This document shows, piece after piece, positions 29,063-38,198 of a stretch of 64,000 nt of DNA. Made by a program: the position numbers and the translations under genes. The stretch covers positions 1-64,000 of the forward strand of contig CALMUP010000016.1 of NCBI GenBank assembly GCA_937872895.1, given 5' to 3'. The first letter of the stretch is position 1, and every line of letters begins with the position of its first letter. This stretch comes from an uncultured Verrucomicrobiota bacterium. Its GTDB lineage: Bacteria > Verrucomicrobiota > Kiritimatiellia > CAIVKH01. The notes beneath the pieces are model-generated. The model did no database searches. It was not told where the DNA came from and worked only from the letters and a program-made list of their open reading frames with translations.

Positions 29063-29626
29063 ATGCCCGCTCCGACCCTGATCATGCTGGCCGGTCCGAA
29101 CGGCGCCGGAAAAACAACCTTCTACCGCGCCTTTCTACAGGATCGCGGCCTACCCTTCATCAATGCCGACCAACTGGCTCTCCGACTGTCCCTTGGCGCC
29201 TATGAAGCGGCCGAAATAGCCGAGACCATACGGTACCGGTTGCTGGAGGAGCGCGTTTCGTTCATCACCGAGAGCGTGTTTTCGGATCCCGCCGGAGCCA
29301 AACGCGCCCTGCTTAAACAGGCGGTGGATCAGGGATAACTGGTGACGCTGATCTACATCGGACTCTCGAACCCGGCCCTCTCGAAGGCACGCGTGCAGTC
29401 GCGGGTGGGTGCCGGAGGCCATGATGTACCCGAGGAAAAACTTGCCGCGAGGTACGAGCGATCACTCCACAACCTGGGCCTGGCCCTACGTGAGCTCCCG
29501 CACGTGATCGTGCTCGACAACAGCCAATCGGATGAACCGTTTGTGTTCACGGCCGAAATCCAATCAGGCAACCTGGTGCGAAATACCGAGCCAACCATGC
29601 CCGCCTGGTTCCGGCGTTTCCTTTGA
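29063..29626 (+). pseudogene. Zeta-like P-loop toxin gene broken by one in-frame TAA
   Basis: The two halves (29063-29338 and 29342-29626) are in the same frame and separated by a single TAA (GAT CAG GGA TAA CTG GTG). A Walker A (LAGPNGAGKTTF) starts the first half, and VTLIYIGLSNPALSKARV with a C-terminal RNTEPTMPAWFRRFL completes a normal zeta-toxin-like ATPase of about 187 residues. TAT or TAC to TAA is the simplest cause. The gene follows the ParD-like antitoxin by 6 bases. It is presumably inactive unless the stop is read through. Confidence 0.8.
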
Positions 29627-29767
29627 AAAGGCCGCCAAGACCCACCTTGTTGATGACACATCGAGTGATCAATCCGGGCGGTTCCGGGAAGAATCCGTGA
29701 TCCATCGACCCGTTCCACGACCCGCGGCAACCGGCTGGATGGCCCTACCGACAAGCCATCGCCGCGG

Positions 29768-32014
29768 TCAGATCGACATCATCGCGCCCTGCGGCGACTC
29801 GTCGTTGTCGTCCCACCCGCGCGGCTTGCTGTCGGTGATCGACTTGATCGGCTTGACCGACATCTGGTTGCCGCGCGCCTTGACGCCCTTGTTGAGCGCC
29901 TCCTTCACGTTGAAGATCTGCTGCTTGATCTTCTGGTTCTTCATCGCCCCGTACTTGACGTAGAGCTGCTCGGGCAGCGCGTCGGAGTAGTAGAGGATCT
30001 CCGCCTTCTCCGGCGTGCACAGGTAGTCCTTGTTCATGATCGTGCCGCCGAACGAGAACCGTTTGAAGTAGGTCACCCGGTTGTGCGTGTAGGCCATGGT
30101 CATGACCTTGTCGCGGTCGAAGATCGCGCAGTAGGTCAGGTGGTGATCGACAAAGAGCTTCTCCGGCGGGGTGATCAGCTTGTAGCGCCCGTCGTCCCAC
30201 ACCACGATCAGCTTGTCCAGCGAGGAGCACTTGAACAGCTCCACACCCTCGACCTCCGTGCCGATGTACCCGTTGGCCTCGTCGTGCCGGATGCTCAACT
30301 CGTTCGCGGTCAGCTCGCGCACCTCGATCTCCTCCATCGTGGTAATCTTCGTGCGGCGCGGATACTGGGGCTTGTACGTCTTGATCAGGTTCTTGAGGTA
30401 CGCGATCGTGTAGGGCACGAGCTGGCCGAGGTTCTTCTCGACCTCCCCGAGCGCGATCACGATGTCGTCCATGTCCTTGCGGTTCTTGTTCATGTCGAAC
30501 AGCGAAATCCGCTTGATGCGCACCTCGAGCAGCATGTCGATATCGTCGTCGGTCACGTCGCGCCGGAGCAGGTGCCGGAATTTGTTGACCCCGTCCAGCA
30601 CCGCCTTGCGCACGTCCTCGAAGGTCGTGCACTTCTCGATGTCCTTGTAGATCCGGTTCTCGATGAAGATCTGCACCAGCGTCTTGGCGTGCAACTCGTC
30701 GAGCAGGCGGTTCTTCTCCAGCTCCAGCTCGCGCCGGAGCAGGTGCACGAGCTGGTCGGTGTTGACCTGGAGGATCTCGTGGACGTTCATCGTGACCGGG
30801 CGGCGGTCGCGGATGACCACGATGCTGCTGTTGATCGACATCTCGCAGGCGGTGAAGGCGTACAGCGTCTGGATCGTCTTCTCCGCATCCTCGCCCTGGG
30901 CCAGCGTCACCTCGATCTCGATCTTCTCGGCGGTGAAGTCGCTGATCGACCGGATCTTGATCTTCTTCTTGCGCGCGGCGTCCTCGATTGACGAGATCAG
31001 CGTGTCGGTGGTCGTACCGAACGGGATCTCGCGGATCACCAGCTTGTCCTTGTCCTTGGCCTCGATGACCGCCCGCACCTTGACCTTGCCGTTGCCCTTG
31101 TCGTACTCCGACGTGTCCATCAGGCCGCCCTGCTGGAAATCCGGCAGGACCTTGAACGGCTTCTTCTGGAGGATCGCCACCTGGGCCTCGAGCAACTCGA
31201 TGAAGTTGTGCGGGAGGATGCGGGTGGACAACCCGACCGCGATGCCCTCGGCCCCGAGCATCAGCAGCAGCGGGATCTTGCACGGCAGCGTGACCGGCTC
31301 CTTGCCGCGGCCGTCGTAGCTCGGTACGAATTCGGTGAGCTGGTCGTTGAACAACTGCGTGCGGGCGAGCTCGGTCAGGCGGCACTCGATGTACCGCGAG
31401 GCCGCCGCCGCGTCGCCGGTCAGGATGTTGCCGAAATTCCCCTGCCCCTCGATCAGGTAGTCCTTGTTGGCCAGGGTGACCAGCGCGTCGCCGATGGAGG
31501 CATCGCCGTGCGGATGGTACTGCATGCAGTAACCGACGATGTTGGCAACCTTGATGAACTTGCCGTCATCCTTCTCGTGCAGGGAAAACATGATGCGGCG
31601 CTGCACCGGCTTGAGCCCGTCGGCCAGGTCGGGAATCGCCCGGTCCTTGATGACATACGAGGCGTACTGGAGGAAGTTGCTGTCGATCAGGTCGCGCAGC
31701 ATGCCCGGCTGCTGATGCGCCTTGCCGCCGCCGGGACCCGCCGGGACCACCGCCTCGCCGGCCGGCACCGGCTCATCGACCGCCTCCCCGTCCGCAGGGT
31801 CCGGCTCCGCCACCGCCTTGGCCTTCGCGGCCGGTTTGGCCGCAGCCTCCGCCTTCGATGGCCGCGCACGCGCCGGCGGCGCGGGCTTGGCCGCCCCCGC
31901 CGACGACAACGCGGCCAGGTCCTTCTTCGCCTCCTCGATGCGGCGCAACGCCTCCATCGGATCAAGGTCCTCGAAGAGGGACGGCTGTTCGTCGCTGGGT
32001 TCCTTCTTGGTCAT
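29768..32014 (-). CDS. parC: DNA topoisomerase IV subunit A
   Basis: 748 residues from the second ATG. An unusual N-terminal extension of about 100 residues, rich in Ala/Pro/Lys/Glu, precedes the breakage-reunion domain (QYASYVIKDRAIPDLADGLK). The catalytic Tyr is in AAAASRYIECRLTEL. The C-terminal part (from about 560) is short and lacks a full set of gyrase-type beta-pinwheel repeats, which favours topoisomerase IV over gyrase. The parE gene follows on the same strand at 32350-34170 (upstream in transcription). It would decatenate sister chromosomes. Confidence 0.85.
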   Translation of the reverse strand: MTKKEPSDEQPSLFEDLDPMEALRRIEEAKKDLAALSSAGAAKPAPPARARPSKAEAAAKPAAKAKAVAEPDPADGEAVDEPVPAGEAVVPAGPGGGKAHQQPGMLRDLIDSNFLQYASYVIKDRAIPDLADGLKPVQRRIMFSLHEKDDGKFIKVANIVGYCMQYHPHGDASIGDALVTLANKDYLIEGQGNFGNILTGDAAAASRYIECRLTELARTQLFNDQLTEFVPSYDGRGKEPVTLPCKIPLLLMLGAEGIAVGLSTRILPHNFIELLEAQVAILQKKPFKVLPDFQQGGLMDTSEYDKGNGKVKVRAVIEAKDKDKLVIREIPFGTTTDTLISSIEDAARKKKIKIRSISDFTAEKIEIEVTLAQGEDAEKTIQTLYAFTACEMSINSSIVVIRDRRPVTMNVHEILQVNTDQLVHLLRRELELEKNRLLDELHAKTLVQIFIENRIYKDIEKCTTFEDVRKAVLDGVNKFRHLLRRDVTDDDIDMLLEVRIKRISLFDMNKNRKDMDDIVIALGEVEKNLGQLVPYTIAYLKNLIKTYKPQYPRRTKITTMEEIEVRELTANELSIRHDEANGYIGTEVEGVELFKCSSLDKLIVVWDDGRYKLITPPEKLFVDHHLTYCAIFDRDKVMTMAYTHNRVTYFKRFSFGGTIMNKDYLCTPEKAEILYYSDALPEQLYVKYGAMKNQKIKQQIFNVKEALNKGVKARGNQMSVKPIKSITDSKPRGWDDNDESPQGAMMSI

Positions 32015-32174
32015 GGGGCGGCTAGAGTGCCGAAGCACCCGGAGCCTTTCCAGAAAAATTTCCGAGCGCCTAGGTGTTTATCGTAGATAAAACTCCGATC
32101 ATCCTGCCGATGGTCAAACGGCAAAGGATAGGCACAATGGAAACCGCTCACCAGCACCACGCGAAGGAAGCATC

Positions 32175-32321
32175 ATGATGAATCGCCTGAAAACCTTGTT
32201 GTTCGATCCCCAAGTCCCCGACGGCAACCTCGCCCGCCGCGAACAGGTGATGATCGTCGCCCTTCTCGTCCTTGCGGCGGTCGTGATCACGGCCTGGCAC
32301 ATCCTGCACCGCGGCGGCTAA
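32175..32321 (+). CDS. 48-aa single-helix membrane peptide between parE and parC
   Basis: Begins MMNRLKTLLFDPQVPDGNLA and continues with a hydrophobic segment (VMIVALLVLAAVVITAW) and a short basic end. A GAAGGAAG sequence lies 5 bases upstream, which supports translation. It is convergent with parE and divergent from parC. Unknown function; possibly a small membrane regulator. Confidence 0.55.
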   Translation: MMNRLKTLLFDPQVPDGNLARREQVMIVALLVLAAVVITAWHILHRGG

Positions 32322-32349
32322 TCCCGGACCAGCCGGGGTTCCCGAACGG

Positions 32350-34170
32350 TCAGACCGCCTCGTCCACGACGAGGAAGTCCATGATGTAGCCGCGCCGCTC
32401 GGGGGTGTTCTTGCCCATGTAGAAGTCGAGCACATCGCCAACCGCGTGCGTGTTGTCGACCTCGACCGGGGAAAGCCGCATCTTCGGACCGATGAACTGC
32501 TTGAACTCGTGGGGCGAGATCTCGCCCAGCCCCTTGAAGCGCGTGACCTCGCAGCCCTTGCCGAGCTTCTTCATCGCCGCGTCACGCTCCTTCTCGGAGT
32601 AGCAGTAGATCGTCTCCTTCTTCGTGCGCACGCGGAACAGCGGCGTCTCGAGGATGAACAGGTGCTTGCGCAGCACCAGCGGCTCGAAGAAACGCAGGAA
32701 GAAGGTGATCATCAGGTTGCGGATGTGCAGGCCGTCCACGTCGGCGTCGGTGGCCAGCACGATCTTCTGGTAGCGCAGCAGATCCACCGTGTCCTCGATG
32801 TTCAGGGCCCGCATCAGGTTGTACAACTCGTCGTTCTTGTAGATCGCCTCGCGCTTGAGGTCGCAGACGTTCATCGGCTTCCCCTTGAGGGTGAAGATCG
32901 CCTGGGTGTTGACGTCGCGGCAGCTGACGATCGACCCGGCGGCCGACTGGCCCTCCGTGATGAAAACCATCGAGTCCTCGCCCTTGCCGCGCTTGAGATC
33001 GAGGTGATGCTTGCAGTCCTTGAGCTGCGGGATGCGCAGCGAGATCGCCTTGGCCCGCTCGCGCGCCATCTTCTTGACGCTCTGCAGCTCCTTGCGCAAC
33101 CGCTCGGTGTCCTGCACCTTGAGCAGAAGTTTTTCCGCCACCTCGGGGTTGCGGTGCAGCAAGTCCAGCACCGCATCCTTGACCTGCTTGACCAGGTCCC
33201 CGCGGATTTCCGAATTTCCAAGCTTGTTCTTGGTCTGCGACTCGAAGATCGGATCCTTCAGGCGGATGGCGATCGCCCCGACCATGCCCTCGCGCACATC
33301 GTCGCCCTCGTAGGCCTTCTTGGCAAACTCGTTGACCGCCTTGAGCACACCCTCGCGGAACGCGCTCAGGTGCGTGCCGCCATCGCTGGTGAACTGGCCG
33401 TTGACGAAGGAGAAGTGGGTCTCGCTGAACCGCTGGCAGTGGGTGAAGGCGATCTCCAGCATCTTGCTGCGGTAATGCAGCGGCTCGTACACCGCCTCCT
33501 CCTCCGTCTCCTCGCGGATCAGGTCGAGCAAGCCGCCGTTCGACACGAAATCCTGCCCGTTGTACCGCAGGGTGAGTCCGGCATTAAGGTAGGTATAGAG
33601 GCGCAGGCGGCGCACCAGGTGCTCCTCCTTGAACCGGTAGTCGCCGAAGATCGCCGTGTCGGGCCGGAAGGTGACAAAGGTTCCATCCACCTCGCCGCCC
33701 GCCTTGCCGCTTTTCTCGCTCACCAACTTGCCCTTCTCGAACACCGCCTCGGCGAACCGGCCCTCGCGGAAACTGCGCACGGTAAAGGAGGCCGACAGGG
33801 CGTTGACCGCCTTGGTGCCGACACCGTTCAGGCCGACGCTGAACTGGAAGACCTCGTCGTTGTACTTCGCGCCGGTGTTGATGGTGGACACGCAATCGAC
33901 CAGCTTGCCGTGCGGGATGCCGCGCCCGTAGTCCCGCACCGACACCACGCCGTCCGCGATCGCGATGTCCACCTGGCGCCCGTGGCCCATGATGAACTCG
34001 TCGATCGCGTTGTCGATGACCTCCTTGACCAGGATGTAGATGCCGTCGTCGTAGTGCGCTCCGTCGCCGGTCCGCCCGATGTACATCCCCGTGCGCAGCC
34101 GGATGTGCTCGAGGGAGGACAGGGTCTTGATCTTGCTCTCGTCGTAAATCGGTTCGGTTTTCTTGGCCAT
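32350..34170 (-). CDS. parE: DNA topoisomerase IV subunit B
   Basis: 606 residues, the usual length for ParE rather than the longer GyrB. The GHKL ATPase site is visible (KEVIDNAIDEF, then DYGRGIPHG and VGLNGVGTKAVNAL). The TOPRIM region has FITEGQSAAGSI and DADVDGLHIRNLM. AGGAG precedes the ATG. With parC downstream on the same strand it forms the ATP-dependent decatenase. Confidence 0.92.
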   Translation of the reverse strand: MAKKTEPIYDESKIKTLSSLEHIRLRTGMYIGRTGDGAHYDDGIYILVKEVIDNAIDEFIMGHGRQVDIAIADGVVSVRDYGRGIPHGKLVDCVSTINTGAKYNDEVFQFSVGLNGVGTKAVNALSASFTVRSFREGRFAEAVFEKGKLVSEKSGKAGGEVDGTFVTFRPDTAIFGDYRFKEEHLVRRLRLYTYLNAGLTLRYNGQDFVSNGGLLDLIREETEEEAVYEPLHYRSKMLEIAFTHCQRFSETHFSFVNGQFTSDGGTHLSAFREGVLKAVNEFAKKAYEGDDVREGMVGAIAIRLKDPIFESQTKNKLGNSEIRGDLVKQVKDAVLDLLHRNPEVAEKLLLKVQDTERLRKELQSVKKMARERAKAISLRIPQLKDCKHHLDLKRGKGEDSMVFITEGQSAAGSIVSCRDVNTQAIFTLKGKPMNVCDLKREAIYKNDELYNLMRALNIEDTVDLLRYQKIVLATDADVDGLHIRNLMITFFLRFFEPLVLRKHLFILETPLFRVRTKKETIYCYSEKERDAAMKKLGKGCEVTRFKGLGEISPHEFKQFIGPKMRLSPVEVDNTHAVGDVLDFYMGKNTPERRGYIMDFLVVDEAV

Positions 34171-34307
34171 GGCGCTCCTGTGCAGTGGCGCGTATCACAA
34201 CGGGGCCGCCCCGCCTTGTCAAGCCGCGGAACACGGGCCGTCGCAAACCCCGCTTGTGTTTCATGGCCGTTGCGCCTACGCTGCGGATCAGGGAAAGGAA
34301 CCTGGCC

Positions 34308-34664
34308 ATGGCGAAAGCGAACAAACGCACCTCCACCCGCCGTCCCGACCGGATGGTGACCTTCGAGATTGCCACCCTGCGCCCGCTGCGCGTCGGCCAG
34401 CAGGTGTTCATCAGCGGAAACCTCGCCGCGCTCGGCGCATGGCGTCCCGACGGCTTTCCCCTGACGCGCCTCGACGACAACCTGTGGAGCGGCTACCTGC
34501 TCGTACCGGAAGGCCTCGCGGTGGAATTCAAGATCACCCGTGGCACCTGGAACACCGAGGAGGCCGATCCTCCCGGTGTCGCCCGCGCCACGAACCACGT
34601 CCTTCCCGAACACGGCAACACCACGTTCCGCCATACGGTGAACGCCTGGCGCGACCGCTCCTGA
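34308..34664 (+). CDS. CBM20 starch-binding domain protein (118 aa)
   Basis: A basic N-terminus precedes one CBM20-like beta sandwich: VTFEIATLRPLRVGQQVFIS, then GNLAALGAWRPDGFPLTRLD and VEFKITRGTWNTEEADPPG. No catalytic domain and no signal peptide are present. Free-standing CBM20 proteins bind glycogen or starch granules in the cytoplasm. It starts with AAGGA upstream and a weak TTGTGT-17-TACGCT promoter (34254-34282). It is not next to the glycogen operon but probably shares its substrate. Confidence 0.8.
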   Translation: MAKANKRTSTRRPDRMVTFEIATLRPLRVGQQVFISGNLAALGAWRPDGFPLTRLDDNLWSGYLLVPEGLAVEFKITRGTWNTEEADPPGVARATNHVLPEHGNTTFRHTVNAWRDRS

Positions 34665-34693
34665 CCGGCATCCGACGGCGGGAAATACCGGGC

Positions 34694-34723
34694 TTGACCA
34701 AACCGCAGTCCGCTCTCTACATT
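34694..34723 (+). promoter_or_regulatory. Promoter of the HAD-mazG operon
   Basis: TTGACC (34694-34699), 18 bases, TACATT (34718-34723), about 35 bases upstream of the ATG. Confidence 0.5.
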
Positions 34724-34757
34724 CCCACCTTCATTTAAGCAGGACAGGAGATTGACC

Positions 34758-35462
34758 ATGGCCACAGATGTAGAGACCTCGAACAAACCCGAAACCGCCG
34801 CCTCCGCCCGCACCTTGATTTTCGAACTCGAGGGTGCCGCCCTCGATGGACACACGAAACTGTTCGAGGCCGCCTCGACCGTCTTCCAGAAAGCCGGCGT
34901 CCCCCTCGCCCGCATCCAGGCCGCACGCTACTGTACCCACGGGGCCATCCCGCAGATCGTCCAGAAGATGGTCGATGAACTCGGCGGTGGCAAATTGAGC
35001 AGCGACGCGGTTGAACAGATCCTCTCGCATTACCACGACGCGTTCCGCCACAGCCCGGTCGCCCTCAGCCCGCTGTTCGCCTCGTTGCTGGCCGAAACGT
35101 CGCGCCGCGGCATGCGCGCCGCCGCGATCACCACGCTGCCCGAGGACGTCGCACAGGTCGCCCTCAGCAAGAGCGGCCTGGCCGACCAGGGCGTCGAACT
35201 GCACGTCTTCGTCGAGGCCGAACGCCACTTCCCGCGCGTCGACTGCTGGATGAAGGTCGTCCGCCAGGTCGCCAAGTCCGCCCGCGCCTGCGTGGCCGTG
35301 GCTGGCTCGCGCGACTCGAGCAAGTCCGCCCTGTCGTCCGGCATGCGCTGCGTGGTCATCCCCGACGCCTTTACCGGCCACCAGGACTTCAGCGGGGCCG
35401 ACGCCGTGCTGGAAAGCGCCGAGGATTCCGATCCGGCCGCCCTGCTCGACCAGCTCCTCTGA
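34758..35462 (+). CDS. HAD-like protein with degenerate catalytic motif
   Basis: 234 residues, HAD fold with a helical cap. Motif I, which in active phosphatases reads DxD, is here FELEG (Glu23 and Glu25 in place of both aspartates), so hydrolase activity is doubtful. Residues of motifs II (AITTL) and IV (IPDAF) remain. The ATG has CAGGAG 7 bases upstream. It precedes mazG by 5 bases and may be a sensor or scaffold of nucleotide-pool control; this is inference. Confidence 0.8.
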   Translation: MATDVETSNKPETAASARTLIFELEGAALDGHTKLFEAASTVFQKAGVPLARIQAARYCTHGAIPQIVQKMVDELGGGKLSSDAVEQILSHYHDAFRHSPVALSPLFASLLAETSRRGMRAAAITTLPEDVAQVALSKSGLADQGVELHVFVEAERHFPRVDCWMKVVRQVAKSARACVAVAGSRDSSKSALSSGMRCVVIPDAFTGHQDFSGADAVLESAEDSDPAALLDQLL

Positions 35463-35467
35463 TCCGC

Positions 35468-36289
35468 GTGAACGACACGCCCCACGGCCACCGCCCTCCG
35501 CCCGCCGACTGGAAACCGATCGACCGGCTGGTCGAGGTCATGCGCATCCTGCGCGGACCCGGCGGATGCCCGTGGGACCACAAGCAGACCCTTGAAACCC
35601 TGAAGGAACACCTCGTGGAGGAAAGCCACGAGGTGCTCGACGCGATCGACAGCGGCGACCGCGACAAGCTCCGCGAGGAACTCGGCGACCTGCTCCTCCA
35701 GGTCGTCTTCCAGGCCCAGATCACCCGCGAGGAAGGCGCCTTCACCTTCGACGACGTCGCCACCGTCATCACCGAGAAACTCATCCGCCGCCATCCCCAC
35801 GTCTTCGGCGACCTCCAGGTCAGCGGTGCCGATGAAGTGCTGAAGAACTGGGAAGCGATCAAGAAGGCGGAGAAAAAGGCCGAGGGCGACGCCCCCCGCG
35901 CCACCCTCGCCGGCATCCCGAAAAGCCTGCCCGCCCTGCACAAGGCCGCGCTGGTCCAGAAACGCGTCGCCCGCGTCGGATTCGACTGGGCCACCGTGGA
36001 CGGCGCGCTGGAGAAGCTCAACGAGGAAGTCGGCGAAGTCCGCGAAGCCATCGCCGCCGGCAACGACCAGGCCACCGGCGAGGAAATCGGCGACGTCCTG
36101 TTCGCCGCCGTCAACGTCTGCCGCTTCTCCGGGCACAACCCCGAGGAACTCCTCCACCAGACCATCGCGAAGTTCTCCCGCCGCTTCGCGCACATCGAAG
36201 CCGCCGTTCATGCCGCGGGGAAAAACCTGACCGACTGCACCCTCGAGGAACTCGACCGCTACTGGGAACAGGCCAAGGCGCTGGAGTAA
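35468..36289 (+). CDS. mazG: Nucleoside triphosphate pyrophosphohydrolase
   Basis: 273 residues, the full two-domain MazG length. GGCPWDHKQTLETLKEHLVE with EESHEV and EELGDLLLQVVFQA is the N-terminal metal site; the C-terminal copy has EEVGEVREAI and EEIGDVLFAAVN. It hydrolyses non-canonical NTPs to NMP and pyrophosphate. GTG start 5 bases after the HAD gene. Confidence 0.94.
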   Translation: MNDTPHGHRPPPADWKPIDRLVEVMRILRGPGGCPWDHKQTLETLKEHLVEESHEVLDAIDSGDRDKLREELGDLLLQVVFQAQITREEGAFTFDDVATVITEKLIRRHPHVFGDLQVSGADEVLKNWEAIKKAEKKAEGDAPRATLAGIPKSLPALHKAALVQKRVARVGFDWATVDGALEKLNEEVGEVREAIAAGNDQATGEEIGDVLFAAVNVCRFSGHNPEELLHQTIAKFSRRFAHIEAAVHAAGKNLTDCTLEELDRYWEQAKALE

Positions 36290-36325
36290 CCGACGCGCGT
36301 TGCGCCGGCACAAGCATCGCGGAAC

Positions 36326-37141
36326 TCAACCCGCGTAGTTGAGCGTGCCCTGGAAGACATGCACCGCCGGACCGAGCAGCGTGACATCCGTCGCGCCGTC
36401 CGCGGTGTCGCGGTAACCGACCCGCAGTTCGTCGCCGCTGGCCGGGATCACCGTCACCGGCGATTGCACCCGCCCGAGCTTTCCGGCCACCAACCCGCAC
36501 GCGACCATGCCCGTGCCGCAGGCCAGCGTCTCGCCCTCCACGCCACGCTCGTAGGTCCGCACATGCAAACGGCCCCGGTCGTCGCGCTGGATGAAGTTGG
36601 CGTTCGTCCCCTTCGGCGCGAACGCCTCGTGGTACCGGATCGCCGCGCCCAGCTTGTGCACATCCACGCCCGGCAGGTCCGACACCTCGATCACCACGTG
36701 CGGGACACCGGTGTTGACGAAATGGTAGGTGAACGGCTGGCCGAACAGCTCGATCGTCTGGTGCAGCCGCCAACTGTGCGGCTCGGTCATGATGAGCTGC
36801 ACCTGGTCGCCGCCACGCGCCTCGGCCCGGACGATTCCCGCCGGGGTCTCGATGCGCATCGCGCCTGGCGCCGCACCGATCTCGTGGGCCAGCCGCGCAA
36901 TGCACCGCGCCCCGTTGCCGCACATGTCGACCTCGCCGCCATCCGGATTGAAGAACCGCATGCGGAAATCACCGGTCGTCGACGGCTGGATCAGCAGGAC
37001 CCCCTCCGCGCCGATACCGGTCCGGCGCGAGGTGATCGCGCGGATCCACGCCGAATCCCCGGCGGGAAACGCCCCCTTCCGGTCATCGACCAGGATGAAA
37101 TCGTTCGCCGCCCCGTGCATCTTCCAGAAAGGTATGTTCAT
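36326..37141 (-). CDS. dapF: Diaminopimelate epimerase
   Basis: 271 residues. Both catalytic cysteines are present: MCGNGARC and GETLACGTGMVA. The start MNIPFWKMHGAANDFILVDD is canonical. It converts LL- to meso-diaminopimelate for lysine and peptidoglycan. The ATG at 37141 has only a weak purine stretch. It is divergent from parB. Confidence 0.95.
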   Translation of the reverse strand: MNIPFWKMHGAANDFILVDDRKGAFPAGDSAWIRAITSRRTGIGAEGVLLIQPSTTGDFRMRFFNPDGGEVDMCGNGARCIARLAHEIGAAPGAMRIETPAGIVRAEARGGDQVQLIMTEPHSWRLHQTIELFGQPFTYHFVNTGVPHVVIEVSDLPGVDVHKLGAAIRYHEAFAPKGTNANFIQRDDRGRLHVRTYERGVEGETLACGTGMVACGLVAGKLGRVQSPVTVIPASGDELRVGYRDTADGATDVTLLGPAVHVFQGTLNYAG

Positions 37142-37200
37142 GGTTTTACCGCAAAAGCCCCATAGTATCCCACCAACCGGCCCCCTTTTCAACGCGGTTT

Positions 37201-37219
37201 TTGCCGGAGGCTCCGGCAA
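37201..37219. promoter_or_regulatory. Perfect palindrome between dapF and parB
   Basis: TTGCCGGAG-G-CTCCGGCAA, a 19-base perfect dyad upstream of the parB -35 box (37235). T-runs do not follow it on either strand, so a terminator is unlikely. It could be an operator of parB or dapF. Confidence 0.45.
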
Positions 37220-37234
37220 CACCTCCCTGCGTTC

Positions 37235-37263
37235 TTGACGCCCTCCCGCCAGTATCCGATAAA
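37235..37263 (+). promoter_or_regulatory. parB promoter
   Basis: TTGACG (37235-37240), 17 bases, GATAAA (37258-37263), 26 bases before the ATG. Confidence 0.5.
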
Positions 37264-37288
37264 CGGCCCACCACAAGGAAACAAAGGC

Positions 37289-38191
37289 ATGGCCGCGAAA
37301 CACATCGGACTCGGACGGGGATTGGGCGCGTTGATCAAGGACGGCAGCGCCGCTGAAGCGGCCAAGCCCGCGCCCGCGGAAAAAACCAACCGGATCCCGG
37401 TCGCCCAGATCCGCAAGAGCCCCTGGCAGCCGCGCCGGGTGTTCTCCCCCGAGCCGCTGGCCGAGCTGATCGACTCCGTCAAGGAACACGGCGTGCTCCA
37501 GCCGCTGCTGGTCCGCAAGGTCGCCGACCACTTCGAACTGATCGCCGGCGAACGACGCCTGCGCGCCGCCCAGGAGTCGAACCTTCCCGACGTACCTGCG
37601 GTGGTCATGGATGTCGGCGACCAGCAAGCCCTCGAGATCGCCCTGATCGAGAACCTGCAGCGCTCCGACCTGAACCTCGTCGAGGAGGCCGAAGGCTACC
37701 GCCTGCTCGCCGAACGCTTCAACCTGACCCAGGAGCAGATCGCCGAACGCGTCGGCAAGGCCCGGCCCAGCATCGCCAACGCCCTGCGCCTGCTCGACCT
37801 CGCCGACCCGGTGAAGCAATTGCTCGCCGAACGCCGCATCTCCCCCGGCCACGCCAAGGTCCTGCTCGCCGTGGACATCCCGCGCGAGCAGGAACTGCTG
37901 GCCGAACGCGTCATCGGCGAGGACATGTCCGTGCGCACCCTCGAACGCATCGTGGCCCGCATCCGCCGCGCCCCGAAGAAACCCCGCGCCCGCCGCGACG
38001 ACATCCCGGCCGACCACCTGACCACCCTCGTTGAACAACTGCACCAGCACTTCGGCACCCAGGTCCGGCTGACCCCGAGCAAGACGCTGGCCAATGGCAA
38101 GAAATCCCCCGGCCGCCTCGAGATCGAATTCTACTCGAGCGATGAACTCGACCGCATCATCCAGGTGCTCGGCCTCGGCGACTCCTTCTGA
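37289..38191 (+). CDS. parB: Chromosome partition protein ParB (canonical)
   Basis: 300 residues. The N-terminal motif GLGRGLGALI contacts ParA. The CTPase region shows GERRLRAA (box II) and ENLQRSDLN (box III). A helix-turn-helix (EQIAERVGKARPSIANALRL) reads parS, and the C-terminal dimer domain ends FYSSDELDRIIQVL. This is a complete ParB, but no parA is adjacent; the window's only parA is at 48411. I could not identify a parS site (TGTTNCACGTGNAACA-like) in the window by eye. Confidence 0.95.
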   Translation: MAAKHIGLGRGLGALIKDGSAAEAAKPAPAEKTNRIPVAQIRKSPWQPRRVFSPEPLAELIDSVKEHGVLQPLLVRKVADHFELIAGERRLRAAQESNLPDVPAVVMDVGDQQALEIALIENLQRSDLNLVEEAEGYRLLAERFNLTQEQIAERVGKARPSIANALRLLDLADPVKQLLAERRISPGHAKVLLAVDIPREQELLAERVIGEDMSVRTLERIVARIRRAPKKPRARRDDIPADHLTTLVEQLHQHFGTQVRLTPSKTLANGKKSPGRLEIEFYSSDELDRIIQVLGLGDSF

Positions 38192-38198
38192 TCAACCC

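Noticed and set aside
29768-32014. Gyrase subunit A as identity of the topoisomerase subunit
   Set aside because: The C-terminal region is too short for six pinwheel blades and the partner subunit has ParE length.
32077-32091. TTTATC-GTA-GATAAA dyad upstream of parC
   Set aside because: Short and AT-rich in a small gap; no promoter-like spacing could be fixed, so it is not listed as an operator.
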